Below, piece by piece: positions 6,107 to 11,238 of a stretch of 11,238 nt of DNA (its first letter is position 1; each line of letters starts with the position of its first letter). The stretch comes from DATJBC01 sp035515515 (lineage in GTDB: Bacteria > Actinomycetota > Acidimicrobiia > Acidimicrobiales > UBA8190), in assembly GCA_035515515.1 (NCBI GenBank), contig DATJBC010000188.1, forward strand, positions 1-11,238, written 5' to 3'. The notes under the pieces were generated by a model. It had not been told where the DNA came from and did no database searches. It worked only from the letters and a program-made list of their open reading frames with translations. Position numbers and translations under genes: made by a program.

Positions 6107-6114
6107 CGCAACTC

Positions 6115-7059
6115 GTGGCGACGGGCCGCGACATGCACACGGGCCCGCCTGCCTCCACCGGCGCAGCCCCGGGCTCTGGATCCCCACCGACGCGTGACGC
6201 CGTCGACGCCACCCGCGCCGCGGCGGTGATCACGCGTCCGGGGTGCGTCGACGCCTACGCGGACGAGGCCACCGCCGCGCTGTTCGCGCACCACTTCGAC
6301 CCCGCCTTCGGCAGGCGCTTCGCGGAGCGCGCCTTGGACGCCCTCGTGGTCGTGCGCGGGGCGCGGGTCCTCGACGTCCCCTGCGGCACGGGGGTCTTCG
6401 CCCGGATGGCGGCCCATGTGGTGGGGGCCTCGGGCATGGTGGTGGGGCTCGATCCGGAGCCGGCGGCCATCGAGGCCGCGCGCCGCATCGACGTCACGAG
6501 CATCGTCGAGTGGCGCCGTTGGGACGGGGCGCGCCTCCCCTTCGGCGACGGCGCCTTCGACGTGGTGGCGTGCCAGCACGCGCTGCACCGGCTGGCGGAG
6601 CCCGCGGCCGCCCTCGAGGAGATGCGCCGGGTGCTCGTCCCCGGGGGACGCCTCGGCATCACCGTGTGGGGACCGATCGAGGAGAACCCCGCGTTCGCCG
6701 CCCAGCTCGACGCCGTGGTGCGCGCCGGACTCGACGACGCGCCCGTGGTGGAGCGCCTGCTCGACGCCTTCGCCTTCCACCGCCTCGAGGACCTGCGGAC
6801 CCTGGCGGAGGGGGCGGGCTTCACCGACGCCTCGTGCCGCTCCGTGCGCATCCTGGCCGCGTTGCCGCGGGTGTCGCAGTGGGTGCACGTCTACCCGTCG
6901 CTGCCCCCCCTGTCCGGTGCGTGGAGCCGCTGCGGGCCCGACGCCCGCAGCCAGTTCCTGTCCCGGGCGACCGAGCTCCTGCGGCCCTTCGAGCACGAGG
7001 GCGTGCTGCGGGTCCAGGCCTCGGCCCGGCTGGTGGTGGCGCGCGCCCCGCTCGCCTGA
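6115..7059 (+). CDS. Class I SAM-dependent methyltransferase (UbiE/Methyltransf_11 type)
   Basis: A 314-aa methyltransferase. The SAM-binding motif I is VLDVPCGTGVFAR (85-97), the acidic ribose-binding residue is Asp113 in VVGLDPE, motif II/III is LPFGDGAFDVVACQHALHRL (141-160), and VPGGRLGITVW (175-185) is the strand after helix E. The PCGTG variant and the AYADEATAALFAHHFDPAF lead-in are typical of small-molecule methyltransferases. Residues 1-40 are a poorly conserved tail. The GTG at 6115 was chosen over the ATG at 6133 because TAGCCT lies 8 nt upstream; both are in frame and neither affects the domain. It follows the fusion gene on the same strand but with its own apparent promoter. The substrate cannot be read from the sequence; the C-terminal part (about 190-314), with several aromatic and Leu-rich segments, should determine it. 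Confidence 0.88.
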   Translation: MATGRDMHTGPPASTGAAPGSGSPPTRDAVDATRAAAVITRPGCVDAYADEATAALFAHHFDPAFGRRFAERALDALVVVRGARVLDVPCGTGVFARMAAHVVGASGMVVGLDPEPAAIEAARRIDVTSIVEWRRWDGARLPFGDGAFDVVACQHALHRLAEPAAALEEMRRVLVPGGRLGITVWGPIEENPAFAAQLDAVVRAGLDDAPVVERLLDAFAFHRLEDLRTLAEGAGFTDASCRSVRILAALPRVSQWVHVYPSLPPLSGAWSRCGPDARSQFLSRATELLRPFEHEGVLRVQASARLVVARAPLA

Positions 7060-7093
7060 CGGGGGGCGCCGTCGGCCCGGGACGGGCGACGCC

Positions 7094-7099
7094 TAGGCT
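7094..7099 (+). promoter_or_regulatory. Putative -10 element (TAGGCT) of a leaderless promoter
   Basis: TAGGCT ends 6 nt before the GTG at 7106, within the 46-bp gap after the methyltransferase stop. No Shine-Dalgarno sequence lies between the hexamer and the start codon. Confidence 0.5.
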
Positions 7100-7105
7100 G
7101 CAGCC

Positions 7106-8287
7106 GTGCAGGAGGATGGCCCCAGCCCTCCCGATAGCCACGTAGCGTCCTCACCTGAGGACTCTGCGCATTCCGCGGCCCCGTCGGAGGAACCCCCCGC
7201 CGCCGGCCTGCCCGGGGTCGACCCCTGGGGGCGCGCCCCGTACCCCGCCACCGCCCCCCCGCCGCCGGGGAGCCCTCCCCCGCCACCCGGTGCCTACCCC
7301 CCCGGGCCGCCGCCTCCCTACCCCGGCTACGGCGCCGCCCCCGCCTATCCCCCGGCGTGGCCCGCCTCGCACCAGCCGCGCACCGCCGCGCCGCCGCCCC
7401 CGGCCTACCCGCCGCCCCCGCCGCCCCCGGGCACCCCCGCCGCCGCCCCCGGCAGGTCAGCGTCCCGGCCGGGGCGCACCCGGCGGATCGTGGTGGTGGT
7501 GTCGGTCGTGGTCCTCCTGCTCGTGGGGGCAGGGGTGGCGCTGGCCGTCACGTCGGGGTCGTCCTCGGCGCCCTCGGCGCGGGTCTCCCCCGCCGCGGGG
7601 CGCCTGGTGCGCAGCGCGCTGGCCCGGGCGGCCGCCGCCCACTCGTTTCACTACACGTCGCGCTTCACCGCCCAGGGGGCCACGGGCGTCACGGTCGGCG
7701 ACGCCGGCCCCACGTCGGGCCGACAGGTGATCACCCAGGGCCCCGACACCTTCACCGTGGTGGTGGTGGGCACGGCCTGCTACTTCCAGGGTGACGCCGC
7801 GCAGATGCAGGAGCAGCTGGGCCTGGCGCGGGCGGCCGCCACCGCCCACGCCAACCAATGGATCTCGCTGGCGCCGGGCGACGCGCCCTACGCGTCGGTG
7901 TACGTGGCCGTGACGTCGGATTCCGCCCTCAAGACCAACATCGCCTTCCGCCCGCATCTCGAGCTGGGCGCCTCGACGGTCTCGGGCCACCGCGTCGAGG
8001 GCGTGAGCGGGCCCATGACGTCGATCACCGTGGCGGGCCAGGTGCAGCGGGCCAAGGGCACGGCGGCCATGTACGTCGACAGCGGGAACCACCTGCCCGT
8101 GCGCTACACCCAGCACGGCACGATCAACGGCCAGTCGAGCACCCTGCAGCTCGATTTCTCCAAGTGGGGCGAGCCCGTGGACGAGACCGCGCCCTCGGGG
8201 GCGGTGAGCTTCGCCTCGATCGACACCGGTGGCGGCCTCACCCCGGGCCCGGGCGGCGGGGGGTCGCCCGTCCTGACCGCCACCTGA
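7106..8287 (+). CDS. Proline-rich single-pass membrane protein with LppX/LprG-like domain
   Basis: A 393-aa protein in three parts. Residues 1-120 are a Pro/Ala-rich, disordered tail with runs of up to seven prolines and repeated AYPP-type units. Residues 121-127 are basic (RPGRTRR), followed by one membrane helix at 128-148. Residues 160-375 form an extracellular domain. The positive-inside rule places the proline tail in the cytoplasm. The C-terminal domain, with HSFHYTSRF, NQWISLAPGDAPYASV, LPVRYTQHGTINGQSSTLQL and FSKWGEPVDETAPSGAVSF, resembles the LppX/LprA/F/G lipid-carrier fold of actinobacterial lipoproteins, but it is anchored by a helix instead of a lipidated Cys (no lipobox). A role in lipid or glycolipid handling at the membrane surface is a family-based guess. 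The GTG start is set by TAGGCT 6 nt upstream. It converges on the substrate-binding protein gene, with 54 bp between stops and no convincing terminator. Confidence 0.8.
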   Translation: MQEDGPSPPDSHVASSPEDSAHSAAPSEEPPAAGLPGVDPWGRAPYPATAPPPPGSPPPPPGAYPPGPPPPYPGYGAAPAYPPAWPASHQPRTAAPPPPAYPPPPPPPGTPAAAPGRSASRPGRTRRIVVVVSVVVLLLVGAGVALAVTSGSSSAPSARVSPAAGRLVRSALARAAAAHSFHYTSRFTAQGATGVTVGDAGPTSGRQVITQGPDTFTVVVVGTACYFQGDAAQMQEQLGLARAAATAHANQWISLAPGDAPYASVYVAVTSDSALKTNIAFRPHLELGASTVSGHRVEGVSGPMTSITVAGQVQRAKGTAAMYVDSGNHLPVRYTQHGTINGQSSTLQLDFSKWGEPVDETAPSGAVSFASIDTGGGLTPGPGGGGSPVLTAT

Positions 8288-8341
8288 GGGTCGCCGGCCG
8301 CTCGGCGGGCGCCGTCGGGGGGCCGCGCGGAGAGGGCGGGG

Positions 8342-9541
8342 TCAGCCGGTGCCCGTGTGCGTGATGCCCGCCCGGGCGCACGCCGGCGCGCTGGCACCGG
8401 CGCACAGCGCCGGCACGCTCACGTCGTGGTCGGCGACCACCGTGCCCGCCAGGTCGGAGGCCGTGACCCAGCGCGCCGTGAGGACGACGGCGGGCACGTT
8501 GAAGTTGGTGGTGCTGTCGCGCACGACCTGGTCGGCCAGGGCGCCGGGGGGCGACAGCTCGCCCCGCAGGTACAGGGCGAGGGCCGCGCCCGCCTGGGCC
8601 TCGGCGTAGGCGGGCTTGTACACCGAGCCGCACTGGTACCCCGCCAGCACGTCCCGTAGCGCCGGGAGCGACGCGTCCTGGCCGACCACCGCCACCGCCC
8701 GGGGGCCCACCCCCGAGGACCGCAGCGCCTGCACCACGGCGCCGGCCACGGGGTCGTCGGCGGCCACCACGACGTCGATGCCGGGCGTGGCCCGCAGGGC
8801 CTGCTGCACCACGGGGGCCGCCGGGGTCCCGTAGGGGACGACGGCCTCGCCCACCCGGGTGTACGCGCCCGCCTGGAACTGCGGCGCCAGCACCGCGCTG
8901 TACCCCTGGGCGAGCTCGAGGGCGCTCGGGTCCGACAGGGGACGGGTGAGCTCGAGCACGGTGGGACTGGCGATGTGCCACGTGGACACGCACGACAACG
9001 CGCCCCGGCCCATCAGGGTGCCGATCGCGGTGGGGTCGAAGCCCACGAAGTAGGCCCGGCTGCCGCCTTGGGTGAAACGGTCGTAGTCCACGACCCGCAC
9101 ACCGCGCCGGCCGGCGGCCTGCTCGACGGCCATGCCCGTGGTCGCGTCCACGGCGTCGAGCAGCAGCACCGACGCCCCCGCCTTGATGTCGGCGCTCGCC
9201 TGGGCCCGCTGGGTGGCGGCGACGCCGTGGGCGTCGTCCACGCGGTACTGCGAGGTGTCCAGGCCCGCCAGCCGGAACGCCTTGCGCAACGAGGCGGCGT
9301 CGAGGGCGGCGTTGGGGTCGAGGGGGCCGTCGTCGGGCAGCAGCACCCCCACCGAGCCGCGCCCCGCGGCGGCGAGGGCCCGGAAGCGCGCCATGACGGC
9401 ATAGCTGCTGGTGAACGAGCGCACGGTGATCCCCGTCGGGGCGCTCGCCTGGGCGTTGGGCGGCCCCCCGCACCCGGCCGCCACCGAGGACAGCGCCACC
9501 AGCCCGGCGAGCGCCGCCACGCGTCCGCATCTCCGTCTCAC
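8342..9541 (-). CDS. XylF-like sugar-type substrate-binding lipoprotein
   Basis: A periplasmic-binding-protein-fold receptor of 399 aa. The start is GTG 9541, with a strong GGGAGGG 4 nt upstream. It gives a lipoprotein signal: RRRCGR n-region, hydrophobic residues 8-20, and VAAGC with Cys24 as the lipidated residue. The mature protein resembles the type I binding proteins of ABC sugar importers, especially the xylose receptor XylF. Shared features are VVDYDRF (150-156; XylF has AYDR), YFVGFDP (164-170), IDVVVAADDPVAGAVVQALR (255-274), VAVVGQDASLPALRDVLAG (283-301) and SVYKPAYAEAQAG (306-318). Cys184, 304, 380 and 388 could form disulfides. No ABC ATPase or permease is in the window, so it is an orphan receptor here, for uptake or sensing. 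It lies 40 nt behind the EEP gene on the same strand, probably an operon. Confidence 0.87.
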   Translation of the reverse strand: MRRRCGRVAALAGLVALSSVAAGCGGPPNAQASAPTGITVRSFTSSYAVMARFRALAAAGRGSVGVLLPDDGPLDPNAALDAASLRKAFRLAGLDTSQYRVDDAHGVAATQRAQASADIKAGASVLLLDAVDATTGMAVEQAAGRRGVRVVDYDRFTQGGSRAYFVGFDPTAIGTLMGRGALSCVSTWHIASPTVLELTRPLSDPSALELAQGYSAVLAPQFQAGAYTRVGEAVVPYGTPAAPVVQQALRATPGIDVVVAADDPVAGAVVQALRSSGVGPRAVAVVGQDASLPALRDVLAGYQCGSVYKPAYAEAQAGAALALYLRGELSPPGALADQVVRDSTTNFNVPAVVLTARWVTASDLAGTVVADHDVSVPALCAGASAPACARAGITHTGTG

Positions 9542-9545
9542 ATCG

Positions 9546-9552
9546 CCCTCCC
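9546..9552 (-). promoter_or_regulatory. Strong Shine-Dalgarno (GGGAGGG) for the binding-protein gene
   Basis: GGGAGGG lies 4 nt before the GTG at 9541 and fixes that start, which also gives a full lipoprotein signal. It contrasts with the neighbours, which show TANNNT hexamers and no Shine-Dalgarno, and it fits translation from within a polycistronic mRNA. Confidence 0.65.
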
Positions 9553-9581
9553 GACATGCCCCGCCGGCGTCGTGGCCACCG

Positions 9582-10409
9582 TCACGGCGCACCGACCACG
9601 AGCGTGGCCCGCACCGGGTAGTGGTCCGACCCCGGCAATCGCAGGACCTCCCCGCGCTCGACGCGTACCGACCCGGTGACCAGGACATGGTCGCTCTGCG
9701 CCAGGGGGTGGCGCCACCACGACGGCCACGACCGGCCCCGCGCCGCCCGGGACCAGCCCGGCAGCGCCACAGACAGCGGTGGCCCCCACATGTTCATGTC
9801 GCCGGCCAGCACGGCAGGCCTCTCCTCGCTGTCGGCCAGGGTGCGGCGCAGGGCGCGCAGGTGCCGCGGGGAGCCCTGGCTGAGGTGCGCCATGTGCGTC
9901 CCCACGACGAGCAGCGGCACCGACCCCGCGAGCACCACGTCCACGGCGATCGCGCCCCGGCGGGCGGGATCCGCCGGGAGCTGCCCCAGGTCGATGAGGC
10001 GCGTCCCGGCGACGGGCAGGCGCGACAGCACGGCGATCCCCCACGACCCCCGTTCCACCTCCGTGGTGCCGGGCCCGTGCCGGGCGTCGCGCGTGGCCCC
10101 GGCGCGGCCGCGGCGGTAGAGGCGCATGCCGTAGCGCGAGCGCGCCCACAACGGGGGCCCCCACCGGCTCCCCGCGCCGGGCGGGGCGGAGAGCATCCGG
10201 CCTCGCGCCATGGCCAGCTCGGTGACGGCGTAGCCCAGGGCGTCGGCCACCCGGCTCGCCGTCGAGGCCCCGGCGTCGGGGGCCCACGACTCCTGGACCA
10301 CGAGTACGTCGGCGTCGACGGCCCGGCAGGCCGCCACCACGTCGAAGGGCCGCCCCCAGCCGTCCACCCCGCCGTGCAGGTTGTAGGTGGCCACCACCGC
10401 GCTCGGCAT
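9582..10409 (-). CDS. Endonuclease/exonuclease/phosphatase (EEP) family protein
   Basis: A metal-dependent phosphodiester or phosphomonoester hydrolase fold (DNase I, ExoIII, sphingomyelinase, inositol phosphatase). The 275-aa protein retains the whole active site: Asn10 (YNLHGG), Glu40 (VVQES), GIAVLSR (124-130), THMAHL with His172, GDMNMW (203-208; Asp204, Asn206), SDHVLV (239-244) and the terminal SDHYPV (261-266; Asp262, His263). There is no signal peptide or membrane segment, so it should act in the cytoplasm. Residues 66-120 form a long Arg/Gly-rich segment before GIAVLSR, more basic than in typical members. The ATG at 10409 has TAGCCT 9 nt upstream and no Shine-Dalgarno. It is first in a probable two-gene unit with the XylF-like lipoprotein. 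The substrate (nucleic acid, lipid or sugar phosphate) cannot be chosen from sequence. Confidence 0.87.
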   Translation of the reverse strand: MPSAVVATYNLHGGVDGWGRPFDVVAACRAVDADVLVVQESWAPDAGASTASRVADALGYAVTELAMARGRMLSAPPGAGSRWGPPLWARSRYGMRLYRRGRAGATRDARHGPGTTEVERGSWGIAVLSRLPVAGTRLIDLGQLPADPARRGAIAVDVVLAGSVPLLVVGTHMAHLSQGSPRHLRALRRTLADSEERPAVLAGDMNMWGPPLSVALPGWSRAARGRSWPSWWRHPLAQSDHVLVTGSVRVERGEVLRLPGSDHYPVRATLVVGAP

Positions 10410-10418
10410 AGGACGGGG

Positions 10419-10424
10419 AGGCTA
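10419..10424 (-). promoter_or_regulatory. Putative -10 element (TAGCCT) for the EEP/binding-protein operon
   Basis: TAGCCT on the minus strand ends 9 nt before the ATG at 10409. It lies in the 131-bp divergent gap shared with the gene beginning at 10541; the rest of that gap shows no clear operator. Confidence 0.45.
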
Positions 10425-10540
10425 GCCAGGCGCCGGCCGGCGACCAGGGAGGCGCCACGGCGCGTCCTCGTCGCGGCAACGCCGCCAACACACTGCGTGA
10501 TGTGCTCAACCGGGGAGGCGGGCTGCCGATAGCAATTGGG

Positions 10541-11238
10541 ATGGCGTTGTTCTTGATCCGCGCACGGCGCCGACGCGACGGCCAAGGAGCCCCGGCGGGG
10601 CGCGGCCGGACCACGGGCACCCGGCGCGGGCGGGCACCGGGGCCCGCGTCGTTCTCCTTGCTCACCCCGGCGGCCAACGGCACCCATCACGAGCGACCCG
10701 AGCCCCGGCTGCGGTGGAGCGACGACCACGCCGTCCCCGCCGGGGACTTCCAGGCGTCGGCCATCGCCAACGCCGCGCTCGGACCCGACGACATCCCCGT
10801 CCGCGGTGACTCGTCCGACGCGCTGGCCGAGTTCGCCCTCTCCTACGACGGCTACGCCTACTGGGACGACCTTCCCGAGCTCGCCAACCGGGTGCTGCAG
10901 CGCTGGACGCGCGACCGCTCCCTGCCCGCCACCCTGGACGAGCTGCGCGGCTGCCTGTTCTACGAGCAGCGCCGCTGGCACCACTTCGGCGAGGACCCGG
11001 CGGGCCGCTCGGCCCGCTACATGTGGGCCGTCGTCGAGGCCATCGACGAGTTGGTGGCCCCCGGGCCCGCCGCGGCGGGCGCCCCCCGCGACCCGCGCCC
11101 GGCGCGCGCCTCGGAGGCCCACGTGCAGGTGCTCCCCCGCCCGGGCGTCGTCGCACCCGGGCGCGTCGACGCCGGGGTGGCGCGCGCCGTCCCCGGCCCG
11201 TCCCGTCCCGTCGCGCCGCGCGGCGGCCTGCGCCCGGT
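10541..11238 (+). CDS. Conserved-looking protein of unknown family, 3' end beyond window
   Basis: The frame stays open for 232 codons to the window edge with no stop, so the gene is 3'-truncated. I do not recognise the family. Residues 1-60 are basic and low-complexity (RARRRRDGQ onward), and residues 173-232 are Pro/Ala/Arg-rich, probably disordered. In between, residues 92-172 look like a compact helical domain rich in aromatic residues: SYDGYAYWDDLPELANRVLQ (101-120), LDELRGCLFYEQRRWHHFG (132-150) and RYMWAVVEAIDELV (159-172). Residue composition and the aromatic/charged pattern there are what a real protein shows. No signal peptide or membrane helix is seen. The start is uncertain: ATG 10541 is the only ATG/GTG before the domain, TTG codons follow it, and the TAGCAAT just upstream is too close (4 nt) to fit the leaderless spacing of its neighbours. 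It is divergent from the EEP operon. Confidence 0.65.
   Translation, partial: MALFLIRARRRRDGQGAPAGRGRTTGTRRGRAPGPASFSLLTPAANGTHHERPEPRLRWSDDHAVPAGDFQASAIANAALGPDDIPVRGDSSDALAEFALSYDGYAYWDDLPELANRVLQRWTRDRSLPATLDELRGCLFYEQRRWHHFGEDPAGRSARYMWAVVEAIDELVAPGPAAAGAPRDPRPARASEAHVQVLPRPGVVAPGRVDAGVARAVPGPSRPVAPRGGLRP

Noticed and set aside
4785..6233. 480-codon minus-strand open frame opposite the fusion gene
   Set aside because: No domain, repetitive Gly/Pro/His composition; mirrors the codon pattern of the real plus-strand gene.
8288..8341. Possible bidirectional terminator between the convergent membrane-protein and binding-protein genes
   Set aside because: Only a 4-bp CGGC/GCCG stem and no T-tract; not distinguishable from random GC-rich sequence.
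9538..9543. ATGTGA start-stop element overlapping the binding-protein GTG
   Set aside because: The ATG is only 2 nt from the Shine-Dalgarno, too close for efficient initiation; the overlap is probably incidental.
10489..10504. CACA-N8-TGTG inverted repeat in the divergent gap, considered as a CRP/FNR-type site
   Set aside because: Arms are only 4 bp and in the opposite orientation to the TGTGA-N6-TCACA consensus.
1..11238. Search for tRNA, rRNA, CRISPR, insertion sequences or riboswitches
   Set aside because: None seen by eye: no repeat array, terminal inverted repeats, transposase motifs or structured-RNA signatures.

Overview
The window is very GC-rich, with GTG starts, tightly packed genes and no mobile element, tRNA, rRNA or CRISPR array. 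Gene content (a probable F420-dependent luciferase-like oxidoreductase, an LppX/LprG-like surface protein, a DUF6285 plus phosphotransferase pair) and repeated TANNNT hexamers 6-9 nt before start codons point to an actinobacterium. Acidimicrobiia or a similar environmental lineage is my guess, but this is inference from style, not from a marker gene. I recognise eleven genes, ten complete and one cut by the right edge.

Left part (1-3818): a cytoplasmic GGDEF protein with an altered metal site is followed 27 nt later by a crotonase-fold protein that lacks both classical catalytic glutamates. These two converge on a three-gene minus-strand group: an APH-fold phosphotransferase, a small DUF6285 protein overlapping it by 4 nt (GTGA), and a luciferase-like F420-type oxidoreductase. 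The phosphotransferase/DUF6285 pairing recalls the LvaA/LvaB hydroxyacyl-CoA kinase of levulinate catabolism, so this part reads as acyl-CoA or xenobiotic catabolism.

Middle (3819-7059): a divergent promoter region separates the phosphotransferase from a plus-strand lipocalin-like (CrtC/AttH-type) protein. Its real start is probably a non-ATG codon upstream of the first ATG. Next comes the most striking gene: one reading frame joining an N-terminal class I SAM methyltransferase to a C-terminal TDG/MUG-type uracil/thymine-DNA glycosylase. A second, stand-alone class I methyltransferase follows under its own apparent leaderless promoter.

Right part (7060-11238): a proline-rich single-pass membrane protein with an LppX/LprG-like extracellular domain converges on a minus-strand pair, an endonuclease/exonuclease/phosphatase-family protein and a XylF-like substrate-binding lipoprotein with no transporter genes in view. 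Divergent from that pair, a gene of unrecognised family runs off the window end.

Intergenic spaces are all under 135 bp. Five genes have a clear TANNNT hexamer 6-9 nt before the chosen start and no Shine-Dalgarno sequence in between, consistent with leaderless transcripts. The XylF-like gene instead carries a strong Shine-Dalgarno sequence, as expected for the second gene of an operon.
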